Source: Myotis daubentonii
Lineage: Eukaryota; Chordata; Mammalia; Chiroptera; Vespertilionidae
Reading direction: 5' to 3'
Length of the DNA stretch: 64,000 bases
NCBI RefSeq assembly: GCF_963259705.1
Contig: NC_081841.1
Span: 28,984,562-29,048,561, forward strand
Shown here: positions 43,811-55,890 of the stretch, piece by piece
Position numbering within the stretch: position 1 is the first letter of the stretch
Layout: each line of letters opens with the position of its first letter
The notes under the pieces: generated by a model
The model's database searches: none
Seen by the model: only the letters and a program-made list of their open reading frames with translations
What the model was told of the DNA's origin: nothing
Program-made: the position numbers and the translations under genes

Positions 43811-44654
43811 TATATATATATATATGCATAGGAGTATGTTAAGGTTAATCTGTCTTTATATAAACAGAGTGGGATTTTCTATATTTTTTGAAGGGTTAGG
43901 TAAATGAGATAAATAGAAAGTTATAAAATTTAGGTTGATCCTCATGGTACACATCAGTACTAGAAAAGGCTAAAGCCATTATTGGCTCCCAATTATCACT
44001 CCCTCACAACATCAAAGCCCAATAGTATGGTGCCTTAGAATTATGCCGACCAAATCAGTGCAATCAAAGCAATGAATGAAGAGTAAGCTGTGAGCCTTTA
44101 AGTGCTCAGCATTTTGTGTTTGAACAGTAAAATTAAGGTGGGGTTCTTAATGTCAGCGATTTTATTGAAGACGGTAGGGACACATTGGCATTTCCAAAGC
44201 TTTAAAAATTAGGGGATTGCTTCATCTCTTTTGAAAGAGTAAGAAGGATAATATGATTCCTGCAAAGTAGGCTTTATACAAAGCACTAACATTTAACCTA
44301 AATACATTTATCTCTTAGTACATCAAGTTCTTAATTGCCAAGCATATATTACCAAACTGAAATTGAAGATAAATGAATATTTTATGTGTAGTCTCCAAAG
44401 GGATAAGAATTAAAAATTAAATTAAAAGGCACTTGCCAGTGTTTTAATTTGCCTGTTAAAAAAGCAAACACAAATATTTGATGCTGACTATATTTTAAAT
44501 TCCACAAATCGAATTCAATCTCAGTAGCAGTAATTTGTAACTAAATAGAATTTTCTTGAATCTTACCAGGGCGTAATGCTGACAACAACAAAATGGTAAC
44601 TTTTTTTTTACTTCTTAATTTACTTTTGCTCTTATATCATTTTAAATGCTGTTT
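43811..44654. other. AT-rich unique stretch
   Basis: Nothing recognised. Confidence 0.4.
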
Positions 44655-44880
44655 GGTAGTAAAAATAACTAACACTTTTTGAATATTTGTTATATGCCAG
44701 GCATTCCTCTGAATATTTTACATGTAGTATGTCATTTACACCTCACAAGAACCCTATGAAGTAGGTTCTATAAACATTCCCATTTTATAGACCAGAAAAC
44801 TGAGTCCCTGACAGATTAAGTGACTTGGTCAGGATCTTGCAGCTAAGTAGGAATCTGGAGTGGGAAGCTGTACCTTTAAT
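44655..44880 (-). mobile_element. MIR SINE, nearly full length
   Basis: TATATGCCAGGCATTCCTCTG, CATTTACACCTCACAAGAACC, CCATTTTATAGACCAGAAAAC and AAGTGACTTGGTCAGGATC follow reverse-complemented MIR over 220 bp. The best preserved MIR in the window. Confidence 0.85.
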
Positions 44881-46355
44881 ATCTATACAAAACTATAATG
44901 TAGTGAAGTCTCAAAGTACATATTTGTTCATGTCAAGTCGATTGACAGTTTTTATCTCAGTCTTATTGACCTGGAATGTTTTAATGCATTCTAAATATTT
45001 TTATGTCCCCAAGATAAAATGAAAATTAGATTTAATTATACAGAGGACCTTTAAAAATCACTTTCATAGAAGGGAAAAATTGAATTTTCTTCTAAAACAT
45101 CAACAAGAATTAAAGAAATATCACAAGTTATAGTATCTTGCTTATTTCCTCTGTATAAGAAATTAAATAATGATGTGTTAAATCCATGTTACATGAGGCT
45201 ATTTGCCATGGGTTGTTTTGAATTTTCTTTAAATTCTCTCTACAGCACTATATTTATCCCAAGTTAATAAATCCCTTTAAACCCCTCTTTGTGGCTATCT
45301 GCCATGTGCTCTTTTTGCCTAGAAGATAATGTTTAACTGTGTTTTATTTGCCTTAAGAAAACCCTAACATGTCAATTACAGCCAGCTCTCAACTATCTGT
45401 TGTCACAGGACAGAGACCACATAGCAAGAATAATTTAAATCCAGGAATAATTAGAAATTCCTACTTTACCATTATTTTTATTCTTCCCCCAATATGTATT
45501 TCTTATTTGAATAGAAAATAAGTAGAAAAATAAACCTAAATATCTGTTTTTTTTTTGTTTGTTTTAATACCAATAGTAGACTGATGAAAATGGTGAAAAG
45601 GCTAATTTGTATATAAATATATCCAAGAAATTGCAAAAACTAAATGAGGGAGGCAATCTATATGGAAAGTTTCTATTATTTATTTGTTATTTAAGAGAGT
45701 CTCATGTGAATTGGGGAAGCATTATGAAGGTAGGTATCTGAATTTTCCCAAGAAAATGCTCTGCCCCATATTTGAAAAGTTTAGATCCCCCCCCCCCCAC
45801 ACACACCCCTCATATTTGACCAGCTCATTAGTCTTTGGGTTGGCACCATCCCATATCCAAGTGACATTAGCACCTCCATTGACATCTGGCAAGATGCCAT
45901 CACTCTGGAACCTTACAGCCAATCAGAGTTGGTGATATTGTATTAATGGTTCCATAATAAAATGAAAAAAGATGGCCTTCATTTTGATGAAAGCTGTAAA
46001 GTAGCTATTGTGCTTGTTTGGTATTGCAAGACCCAAATGTATTATTTATGCAATTTGTCTTTTCAAAGAAAAACTGAAAGAGCAGATTTCATTTTAGAGC
46101 ATTCATTCAAAGCTATTGTCTCATGAATGTGAACATTTCTGCATTTTATTTCCTCAGAGTGTAGACAGCATTTTTCAGAGATCATCTAAGTAGAGATTTA
46201 AAAGTTTAAACACTGCTTTTCAAATAGGTAGGCCTTAATGACTGGGTCTATTGTTCATGCTGGTAGATAAGCTAAATCAACACTTGTCACATGAGAGCTT
46301 GTACTAGTTGGAAGCATAATTCAAGGTGATAGCTAGTCATTAAGACTCTCTGTTT
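44881..46355. other. Unique stretch
   Basis: No interspersed repeat recognised. A C-rich/CA-rich run is at 45787-45808. Opposed open frames at 45684-45935 are discussed under rejected items. Confidence 0.4.
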
Positions 46356-46564
46356 GCCGGCTGCTGTGGCTCAGTGGTTGGGCGTCAACCTATGAACCAG
46401 GAGGTCATAGTTTGATTCCCGGTCAGGGCATATGCCCAGGTTGTAGGTTCAATCCCCAATCATGCAGGAGGCAGCTGATCAATGATTCTCTCTCATCATT
46501 GATATCTCTATCTCTCCCCCTCTCCCTTCTTTTCTGAAATCAATAAAAATGTATATATATATAA
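46356..46564 (+). mobile_element. Ves SINE
   Basis: GCCGGCTGCTGTGGCTCAGTG head, B-box-like GTTTGATTCCCGGTC, TC-rich segment and AATCAATAAAAATG tail. The flanks AAGACTCTCTGTTT and AAGACCCTCTTTTG are a diverged target-site duplication. Confidence 0.9.
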
Positions 46565-46786
46565 AAGACCCTCTTTTGTTTGTTTTAGGAAATAAAAAAG
46601 TCAGTAATTTTATCATTAAGTAAGTTATCAGAAACAAATATACACAATAATTAAATATTTAAAAAGTATTGTTTATTTTGTTTAAGCATTTTATTCTGTA
46701 ATGGTTACATAGTAGTTTTATTTTAAAAATATGTGACCATACATAAGAAAAAGTACAAAAAATAACCTATTTAAAAGAAAAAATGA

Positions 46787-47010
46787 GCCGTAACCGGTTT
46801 GGCTCAGTGGATAGAGCGTCGGCCTGTGGACTCAAGGGTCCCAGGTTCGATTCCGGTCGAGGGCATGTGCCTTGGTTGCGGGCACATCCCCAGTGGGGAG
46901 TGTGCAGGAGGCAGCTGATGGATGTTTCTCTCTCACCGATGTTTCTAACTCTCTATCCCTCTCCCTTCCTCTCTGTAAAAAATCAATAAAATATATTTTA
47001 AAAAAAAGAA
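46787..47010 (+). mobile_element. Young Ves SINE with TSD
   Basis: Best-preserved copy: GCCGTAACCGGTTTGGCTCA, A-box region TGGCTCAGTGG (about 46800-46810), B box GGTTCGATTCC (46844-46854), CCCCAGTGGGGAGTGTGCAG, TC-rich part and A-rich tail. AAAAGAAAAAATGA flanks both ends. The intact A and B boxes could allow RNA polymerase III transcription. Confidence 0.94.
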
Positions 47011-47024
47011 AAAAGAAAAAATGA

Positions 47025-49529
47025 AAGCAAAACCACATTTTAATGTAAAAACCAGCTTTAAAATAATAAAATTATATAATAATATTTTGCCGATTTTGTA
47101 TACAGCATACTATATTTAACTGGAAAGATATTTCAGGTAAGGTAATGGCAAACTTAATAACTTTGAAATAACCTTGGAAAAGATCGGTGCCACCAGTGTA
47201 GCTGGGAGCTGTGTGTGCACCATTTTGAAAATGAAGAAATGAAGTGACTTGGAACAGAACTTTCAAGGTCCCGGTGGCTTTTGTAATGGAATTAACTTCT
47301 CCAGCATCCAATTGGCTTATCCACCCCAAATCCTGGGACACATAAATCTCTTTGGTTCTGATGGAACCTGGTTGATGACCTTCTGATGTAGGTGGAAAGA
47401 CTACAGCATTGCTACTTTTGGTGGTTTTTATTCCAATCTTTGATTCTGCAACAGATGAAAATTACTTTAGGGTAGCTCCCTTGCTTTCTTCCTTTTCCAT
47501 TTTTGCCATTTCTAGCATCTGAACAAAAGCCAAAGGGAAAGCCTATTTTCTTTCGTATTGTGACTTTCCTGCACGTAAGACCATTTGCCTTAGCTCACTC
47601 TTTTCTTCTTCTTTTCGTTAATGTGCTCATTCTACAAACACTCCACTCCCCCGCCCCCCGTAGAGGTTACACTCTAAAAAACACAAGCAGTCATGAAAAC
47701 AAATATTTAAAGAAATCTTCTTAGGGTTTGAAAAACGTGCAAATTTGAATGGGGTACAATGAGCAAGTCCGCTCAGGGCAGACTTCAAAACTGGGATCAT
47801 TCTTAGAACTTATAAACAGATTTCATGATACATTTCCATTATTAAACAGATTTTTTTTAAAAAAAAAATTTACTGTGAACATCAGAATCTGATGAGTTTA
47901 CACGGACACACTCGTTTCCATAAGTTAATTTAACCTGATGTAACTCTCTTAAGAGTTACAGTAAGAGTCGTGATCCTACACTTATATTCATGGTAAGGGC
48001 CTACGTGACACAAGCAGCCAAGGGTCTTTAGTCTCAAGCTGAATTCCTCAGTTAAAACTAGGAATGAGTACACTGACATCTCCACCAGGCTGACTACCAA
48101 TGCAAATCACATCTAGCTCTTTCAGATAAGTGTTCCAAAAAGAAACATTTATAATGTCTCTTGATCCAGTTAGATTATTGGAAAGGAGAAGCCCAGTCTT
48201 GTCTAGAACTTGGTTTGGTAAGCTTATAGGCATTCAGAAATACCTATTGGCCTTTAAGTAACAATGTCTGATTTATGCAAAGTTCTAGAGATAAAGCAGG
48301 TACAATTCCTTTGGTGAACTTATCACAAGCTGTGTTCAGGCTCTCCTACGTTGTGAATACACCATGGCCATTTTTTCCAGTTAAAGAAAACATATATATT
48401 ACCATCAGGTTGAATGACAAATATTTATTCACCTCCAACTGAATGGTACAGGAGGAATAACGACAGAGAGTAGTATCCGAAGGCACGCTGGAATCCCCAC
48501 TCCTCAGTGCATGCTGTTCAGCATTTACGGTTGACACAGAGCAGCAATGTGCTGCAGCAGTCACATTCAAAAGTGATTTTCCTGCAATCAGAGTTTCATT
48601 CATTACCCAATTTTCATGCAACTCCCCTGGCATTTGAAATATGTTTCAAGGTAGACTCCCCAAGGGCTTTTCCCCTCCCATAATAACTGATCTGCAGTGT
48701 CCAAAGATAGATCTAAATATCTGTGGTGCAAATTACTTGAGGCCTGCAGAGCATGATTCTCTGTCATCTTCATCACATTTCACACCTACAGAACTGATAA
48801 CAGATTAATATCTAGGCTGAAAATATTTCATCAGCGTCTCTGGCTAAGGCACCTTGCATTATTTTATCTGGGGGCACCAATGAGAGGAGGAGGGGGCCCA
48901 GAAAGAAAAAAAAAAATTATTTGTACTCAGAGAGGAAAAAAAAAGAAAAGAACTTCCTTTAGTATTGTGAGAAAGGCGACGAAGCTGGTCCTGGCAAAGT
49001 TCTCTGCTCCGATTATGTATACACTTTTATTCAATCATTGTATCGCTCCGTGTCTGACATTTGGTCAATAGTGCAATCTACCACCGATCAGAATAAAACA
49101 GCCACCCCAGAGCACCTTGGAATTTCATTAGTTTCCTTTCAATGTAGTCCTTATAACTAGATGTTTATTTGGAAACACAAATTTAAAGTTCAATTTTGTG
49201 CCTTGTCAATATTAGTAAAAAGTCAAGGCCCAGACATTACTGTAAACCTAATTTTTCCCTTTATTTGTTTGTCTATTTATTTATTTATTCAGTGGGAGCA
49301 AAGGAGTTGAGAGCATGACAGTAGCGCATAATAATGAAATATTAAAAAATTAACATTGAAATAAAAAAGGATTGGAAACAAATTTTACTGGTACGGAAGA
49401 CTTATTTCTTTAATATTCTGGATTGCAAGTACAAAAATGGAAAAATACATGGAAAATATAGTTTTACACATGTATTTAGTCTCTTCTACATTGCAATAAA
49501 TGTTGAAAGTAAAGAGTGGTGGTAAAATA
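47025..49529. other. Repeat-poor stretch, possible but unproven pseudogene
   Basis: No interspersed element recognised. Minus-strand frames at 47072-47341, 48048-48233 and 48346-48633 have balanced, protein-like composition, but I cannot match them to a family, and the frames between them carry stops. Confidence 0.35.
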
Positions 49530-49795
49530 GTGATATTAACACATAATGTCATTAGTTGCAAGGAAAGAGCACAGTGTGGTATTACAGAAATGGGTGTGGA
49601 TTTGTACAGAACCAGGTATAAATAGTGGCTCAACCATATGAGCTGTTGGCTTTGGCATAAGTTTTGTTTAAGCCTCAGTTTTTCTCATCTAAGAACAGGG
49701 GTAATGACATCGACTTGATGAGCGGGACAGGAGATAAAATCTCCTGGTATATATCAAAAGCAGGTGATATAGTAATCCCTTAATATTTATTTTCT
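49530..49795 (+). mobile_element. MIR SINE, sense
   Basis: TGTTTAAGCCTCAGTTTTTC, CTCATCTAAGAACAGGGGTAA and CCTTAATATTTATTTTCTC follow MIR consensus order. Old. Confidence 0.6.
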
Positions 49796-50037
49796 CTCCA
49801 CTCTTCTCTCCTTTTTTACAGCAATAAGAATTAGCCAGTGATTTTACTACTTTAAAACTATTTTTATTCTCTTCCTTTATTCATTCAAGATCTATTTCAT
49901 ACCAAATGATCTCATATTTTTTAACGCTGTGTAGAGACAAATGAGTGAATCAACTAAAGAATCAATAAGAAATGATGTTCCCATAAGCATAGGTTGAATG
50001 CTGTGTTTATGTGAGATCTTTCTAAAGAAAGAAATTT

Positions 50038-50106
50038 TTTAAAAAATCCTCACCTGAGGATATTTTGTTCCAATGACTTTTAGAGAGAGTGAATAGGAGG
50101 GAGGAT

Positions 50107-50166
<60 letters not shown>

Positions 50167-50249
50167 AGAAACATCGATCGATGTGAGAGAGACACACATG
50201 GATTGGTTGCCTCCCACATGCTCCAACCACTGTGCCAAATGGCCCATGG
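50038..50249 (-). mobile_element. Ves SINE (5'-truncated) with 16-bp TSD
   Basis: Antisense tail-side sequence (CCTCACCTGAGGATATTTTG, a GA-rich segment, AAACATCGATCGATGTGAG, GATTGGTTGCCTCCCACATG). The tRNA-like head is truncated. Perfect 16-bp duplication CTAAAGAAAGAAATTT at 50022-50037 and 50250-50265. Confidence 0.9.
50110..50159 (+). repeat. (GA)n microsatellite inside the SINE
   Basis: About 24 GA units expanded from the SINE's GA-rich tail region. Confidence 0.96.
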
Positions 50250-50596
50250 CTAAAGAAAGAAATTTGATAAATAAATTAGAAGATTATCTCTTTTATTGGC
50301 CTATATTGGTTAAATATTTTAACATATTGTGCTGAAAGAATATAGCCATGGCATTATTGGCATGTCACATATATTCTTAAAATGTTATCTGTTTTTAGAT
50401 AAAAAGAAATACCAATAAACTCATAAAAGACCAAAATATCTGGTGTAATGGTAGAATTGACAACTTACAGTTCAATAAAATACATTTCATTACCTCATAA
50501 CACACTTTTAACTTCTCTCCTTTTATACCATCAACAGACAGTTGACATTCACATTCTGTGTGTGCGTGCACATTTCTTTTTGGGTTTAGAGAATTG

Positions 50597-50796
50597 NNNN
50601 NNNNNNNNNNNNNNNNNNNNNNNNNNNNNNNNNNNNNNNNNNNNNNNNNNNNNNNNNNNNNNNNNNNNNNNNNNNNNNNNNNNNNNNNNNNNNNNNNNNN
50701 NNNNNNNNNNNNNNNNNNNNNNNNNNNNNNNNNNNNNNNNNNNNNNNNNNNNNNNNNNNNNNNNNNNNNNNNNNNNNNNNNNNNNNNNNNNNNNNN
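50597..50796. other. Assembly gap, 200 N
   Basis: Exactly 200 unknown bases. Real length and content are unknown. Confidence 1.
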
Positions 50797-50964
50797 GGTA
50801 TTGTAGGTGAAGTTAAATCTGCTTTAATTGTTTTATAAAAAGTGAAAATACATTTGAAGACCATAATGTTAATCACTTCAGGAGGATACCATATTTTACA
50901 ATATTTCTTTGGGGATTCACATTTTATATGAAGCTTTACATTTTGTAGTGTTTTTCTCAAATCA

Positions 50965-51056
50965 GTAATAATGACAATAGTAATTTATATTTATTGGTTC
51001 CTTACCATGTGCCAGGTATTATCCTAAGTTCTTTGCATCTATTAGTCCATTTAAAA
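50965..51056 (-). mobile_element. MIR SINE fragment
   Basis: AATTTATATTTATTGGTTCC, TACCATGTGCCAGGTATTATC and TTTGCATCTATTAGTCCATTT are the antisense 3' part of MIR. Confidence 0.7.
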
Positions 51057-54000
51057 ATGTGTTAGGAGTTAAAGAAGGATGGGATCAGATAAAATGAAGT
51101 AGTTAGAGATGACCTTCTGGAGGGCACAGGAATAAATCTGGATCTGGGACTACATAAAAAATTTTGGTGATAAATGAAGGGATAGACCAGCCTAATATAA
51201 GGAAATAAGGTGGGGATGAGTGTGATTAAGGTGGGAGATGGCCAGGAGAATACCACAGTCCAGTGAAGAATTCATTTGGGGGGTTGAGAGAAATAAGTTA
51301 ATGAGGTCAGATCATAAATTAGAAATTAGGGTTGTAAATTAGAAATTATTAAATTATTTACATTAGAGAGTTTTGCAAAGACAATGATCCCATGATAGGA
51401 ATTTTAGGGAAATTAATCTAGCATCAATATGCAGAATAACTATAATAGAAAACACACTGGAAAACCCTTTAGAAACCCTGTGCTGCAGGGATTTAATACT
51501 TTATGTGGGAATTATTGAATCTGGGAAGGGTGGTGGTGGGGAATTGTATGCATAGGAAAGAAAGATAGCTCATTCATATTGAAGGCTCAGTATAAAATAT
51601 GTGGAAAAGTGAAGATTACTCCTGAGTTCCTACTTTTGGAAGAATAGGGAAGAGATGAGACCAATGATGAAAACATAAAAATTAGAGGTGGGTCTAATTT
51701 GGGAGTAAGTGTGAATTTGGCTTGAGAATCTAAGGTAATGATAACATAAATAAGTAGAAACTTTCTATTGGCAGTTCTCAATCGAGGGGGTTAAATAAAA
51801 GGGAAAGATAAGAGCAATAGATTTGGCAGTCAAGAAGCATTGAATTTGTAGGTATCAAGGGCCATCTTATCCATTAGACATTGTAGGCACAGTGCCTGGG
51901 ACTTGGAATACTTTTAGGGACCCACATACATATGTTATCTTTTAATCAGAAAAAATGAAATTTAAGCTAAAAAAATACCTTACTATATAATGTTAATATT
52001 TGTCTTTATACCAATGCAGTTGTAAAAAAAAAAAAAAACCCTGAATATTTTGTTTTGTGAAGGAAGGGGCCCATGAAGACAGAAGTGCCAGGGTCCACTA
52101 ACTGATTGATGATGTCCTCTAGATTTAGTCGTAATAGTGAAATCAATTATTAGGAAGTGAGCAGAAGGCACATACTGAGTGTTAGAGAAGTGATTCCTAA
52201 TATTTGTTCTTTGACATACATATTCACATGTTGACACACCCATGAGCATGCATGTTGGTGGGGCACATAGAATAAGCTCTCACTAAATAGGCGCTGAGTA
52301 AGTGGGAGGTATTCTTGCCATCAGAACCACGGGAACTATGTTTTATCCAGATCATGGTGACATGGCATGGACCCTCTACCCAACTTTCAGTACATGGGTT
52401 CTGACAATCCCCTCTCTCCTTTCTTACAGGATCAATTAAAAGGCAATAAAGAGATGTGAATTTAGTTTCAACAATCCATTTTTTTCTTTATTAAGAATGA
52501 ACATTGTAATTTTCTGAAGCAGAAAAATAAAATAAATTAATTTAAAATAATTACTATAATGGCTTTGAATATTAACACAAAGAACAAAAGAATGCAGAAT
52601 TCACTTGAAAATAATAATGCAAAAGTCAATGGCATTTTATCATTTATGTACCCTTTCTTCAAATACTGATTAACCAGACAATTCTTAGGGTCTCCAAACT
52701 GAGCACCTAAGGTAACATAAACATATAAATTATACTCACAAGGCTTTGAGATTCCAAGTCTATTGATAATTTAATAATGCAAAAAAGGAACTAATGCTAT
52801 GTGTTATTCATATTTATAAGCATTTTTCCTATTTTTTTTTAAATCTTGGAATCCTCCTATGTCAAACATCAAAGAATTGCTCTCAATTTATTCCTGAGAT
52901 GTTGTGTTTAAAACTTATCTAAAATTAGGTTGATCACAAATTATTCTGGTTTTTTATTCATTTCTGAAACTGGGCTCCTTTTATTCCTAGACAAATTTTG
53001 CTGAAGGAATGACTACATTTCTTTAACACTGCAAATAATAAAGTTGACTGTGTGTTTGAGCAGGTTGACAGCTTCACTTAGCAAACTTCCCCTAAATTCT
53101 GAAAACAAACCTTCCCGACAGTTGGCTGACAATGGTTGAGATGACAACAGAAATAATTTCAAGCAGTAGCAAAAATAGGTTTAAGCTAGTACACACAACG
53201 GTACAAGCCTTTTCTTTTTAAATGATGTAAAAAAGAAAGCAATCAAAGGAGAAGGAGGCAACATGCCCATTAGATATGGCACAAAGTCTCGGCCTGTTGC
53301 AGTAAGTTATTTACAAAATCAAGTTATAGTGCATCCTTTGTCCTTACCAGCAGGTGCAGCTATTAAGCAGGAAACATTCAAATATAATATGGCCTTGAGG
53401 GAAAAAATAAATAAACGGTTTCCTTTATCTTCCATTACAAATACCCAACACAAGTATGATAATTTAATAATTCAATTCCATTTGCCAGCAAAAATTAGTC
53501 CTTTATTTGGAGCCTGAAATCACTAAACTCTGAATGCTTATGTGTGATCAAATCTTACCTTGCACATTTACTTAAAGAAAATGCCTTTTTTTTTGGCCTC
53601 TACTCTTTTTGTGTTATTAGTTTACCTTACATAGTTAGCAGGAGCATACGAGTAGAGTGTATGTTTAAGGGAAGTGGAATCAGTCATACATTTCTTTTCT
53701 AATAAGGTGAGCTATCAAGGCCTTTGCTTAAAGCAGCCTTGTTTTACTGATGACTGATGAGAGTTCACCTCTGGACGTGGCATCACAATGTGAGTGAGTG
53801 CGGGCTGGTGGTCTTGATGTGTTCAACCGCAAGCAAACGGATAATAAAGTTGCACAGTGTGTAAACAGTGTGTTGGGAGGGTTTGCAAAGAGCAAAAAGA
53901 AGACTGAGGAACCTAGAAAGCACAGGTTTAAGGTGAAGGGAAGCAGGTGAGATGTTGTAAAAGAGGCAGGATGAAAATCAGCAGTGAACCATGTTTTACA

Positions 54001-54449
54001 AGCAGAAGGCTATGAGGATGAGTCAAAGGCAGCATTGAATGCTAAGAATTGAACTTCCCTCCCCCTCCTACCCTCTGCATTGAGTCTGGCATTTAGAATA
54101 TTTTCATGGAACTTTATATGATGTGAAGCTAGACCCACAATGGGTTGAATGAATATGAAAGCTAGGCACATTTTAAACATCCTTCAAGTATCCTGCTTAT
54201 AATAGAAGACACAAGTTAGAGCAGTATATGGAAGAATGAATTTTAGAGGGAGATATATGGAATGGAGTTTAAAGGTATCAGACAGTTTAAAAATATGAGA
54301 ACAGGAAAAAAAGATCATAATTTTCTACGAAGTTTAGGAAGACATGTGCAAGATTGATCTCCAAAGCTCAGATAGCAGTATTGGTTTTAATGGGGAGGCA
54401 CTCTCAGAGATAGCAAGAAAGTGGTAAAGATATGTGTAGGCACAAATAA
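51057..54449. other. Unique stretch, 3.4 kb
   Basis: No repeat or gene recognised. The 53263-53517 plus frame (84 codons) has no known domain. Confidence 0.4.
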
Positions 54450-54460
54450 GTCCTTTGCTT

Positions 54461-54464
54461 GTAT

Positions 54465-54503
<39 letters not shown>

Positions 54504-54758
54504 TTATTTGTTTTTTGAATTCTAACCAGAGGATATTTTCCCACTGATTTTTATAAAGAGTGGAAGAGAGAGGGAAAGACGGAGAGAAATATCAATATGA
54601 GAGAGACACATTGATTGATTGCCTCCTGCATGGGCCCGACCAGGGCCTGGACTGGGGAGGAGCCTGTAACCAAGATACATGCCCTTGACCAGAATGGAAC
54701 CCGGGACCCTTCAGTCACAGGCCAACACTCTAGCCACTGAGCCGAACTGGCTAGTGTG
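54461..54758 (-). mobile_element. Full-length Ves SINE with (TAAA)n tail and TSD
   Basis: The antisense copy begins with (TTTA)n (54463-54508), which is the A-rich tail, then GAGGATATTTTCCCACTG, the TC-rich segment, and the tRNA-like head (GAATGGAACCCGGGACC, CTAGCCACTGAGCCGAACTG). GTCCTTTGCTT at 54450-54460 and 54759-54769 is an 11-bp (near-)exact duplication. Confidence 0.93.
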
Positions 54759-55237
54759 GTCCTTTGCTTTCAGAGGATGGGCAGAGTTTTATCTCATATT
54801 CTACATTATTTTTTCCATGAAATAGGCAAAACCATTTGCTGAGAGTGAGAGGAACAGGAGTACGGTAGGTACCTTGAATGAAGTGGTGTATCTTTGAAAT
54901 AGATGATGATAACAAAGGCAGCTAGAAACTGTAACCCACAGTGCTTGTCTGCTCAAGGGATAAAAGTAGATAGTAAAGCTAACCCATAACTGATATTGAA
55001 TGATAGAAGAACAAATAACTGATGATGATGAGGACTCCTCATGGGTAAAATGGATGAAGTGGTAAAAGGTACAGGCCATGTACCCAGTATGTATCAGTGT
55101 GTTACTCATCCTTATGCCTCTAAAGTTTATACAGAAGTTGACACAGCCCATGGTAAGCACAAAATAAAGGACAGAATCAAGAATGTCATGAAATGGCTAA
55201 TGGAAACAAAGAGATGTCTGTCTTGATGACATTAAAA

Positions 55238-55343
55238 TTAGTAATAACATAATGATAATAGCAAATCTTTATTGAGTGCTTGTATGTTAAGCCCTGTTCT
55301 AAGCAACTTACTTGCATTATCTCATTTAATTTTCACACAGAGA
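55238..55343 (-). mobile_element. MIR SINE, first of three pieces
   Basis: CAAATCTTTATTGAGTGCTTG, CCCTGTTCTAAGCAACTTAC and ATCTCATTTAATTTTCACAC are antisense MIR. The MIR continues at 55509-55583 and 55831-55890 after two Helitron insertions. Confidence 0.8.
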
Positions 55344-55508
55344 CTAGAGGCCTGATGTACGAAATTCGTGCAAGAGTAGGCCTTCCTTCCTTACGGTCAC
55401 CAGCAGGCACCCAGGACCTGGGCTTCCCTCATAGCACGGGCTTTGTCTGGAAGGTCGTCTGAAAGAACGTCCAGTCTAATTAGCATATTACGCTTTTATT
55501 GTTATAGA
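55344..55508 (-). mobile_element. Short HeliBat-type Helitron in MIR
   Basis: 165 bp: plus-strand start CTAGAGGCCTGATGTACGAA with the hairpin TACGAAATTCGTGC, far end GCTTTTATTGTTATAGA (complement TCTATAACAATAAAAGC). Flanked by A at 55343 and T at 55509. A compact, classic non-autonomous Helitron in antisense orientation. Confidence 0.92.
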
Positions 55509-55583
55509 TATGATGTTGATATTATTGGTACTGCAATTTTACAGGTGAGGTTCAGAGAGGTCAAATAATTTGTTAAAGCCACA
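55509..55583 (-). mobile_element. MIR SINE, middle piece
   Basis: TGCAATTTTACAGGTGAGGTT and AGAGAGGTCAAATAATTTG continue the MIR interrupted at 55343. Confidence 0.8.
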
Positions 55584-55830
55584 TCTATGTATATAAAAGC
55601 CTAAGCGACTAAACAACTGGTCAAACAGTCGCTATGCCGTGCACTGACCACCAGGGGGCAGACACTCAATGCCGGAGCTGCCCCCTGGTGGTCAGTGCAC
55701 TCACACAGCTAACCTCCTGCGGCTGGCCAACCTCCCGCCATCTCTCTGGTGAGACAGCCCCAATTGGCCCCAGTTGCCAGCTAGGCCGAGGGACCCCATC
55801 CATGCACGAATCTGTGCACCAGGCCTCTAG
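55584..55830 (+). mobile_element. HeliBat-type Helitron with palindromic CTCF-like pair
   Basis: 247 bp from TCTATGTATATAAAAGCC to TCTGTGCACCAGGCCTCTAG, flanked by A at 55583 and T at 55831. It lies 75 bp from the Helitron at 55344-55508, in opposite orientation, in the same MIR. It contains a perfect 23-bp inverted repeat that includes two CTCF-core-like sequences. Confidence 0.92.
55639..55700. repeat. Perfect 23-bp inverted repeat in Helitron, 16-nt spacer
   Basis: 55639-55661 and 55678-55700 are exact reverse complements. Each arm contains a CTCF-core-like sequence (55648-55661 plus, 55678-55691 minus), so the motifs converge. Closely related but less perfect pairs are at 19037-19080 and 28864-28907. 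Confidence 0.95.
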
Positions 55831-55890
55831 TAGATAATAAGTAGAGAAAGGAGGATTTAAAGCAGGCAGTCTGATTCCTCAGCTCATGGT
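55831..55890 (-). mobile_element. MIR SINE, last piece
   Basis: GGCAGTCTGATTCCTCAGCTC matches the antisense MIR segment expected after 55583. Confidence 0.6.

Noticed and set aside
45684..45935. Opposed 66- and 83-codon frames
   Set aside because: No domain, and the two strands are equally open. Probably chance near a C-rich run.
46787..47010. Possible tRNA gene from intact A and B boxes
   Set aside because: No cloverleaf acceptor stem or anticodon arm. The TC-rich body, A-rich tail and TSD show a tRNA-derived SINE.
47072..48633. Series of minus-strand frames with protein-like composition, possible processed pseudogene
   Set aside because: I cannot match them to a known protein, the frames between carry stops, and no poly(A) tail or TSD was found. 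A translated search (blastx) with a single-family hit across the frames would revive it.
53263..53517. 84-codon plus frame starting MPIRYGTKSRPV
   Set aside because: No recognisable family or splice signals, and isolated in AT-rich DNA.
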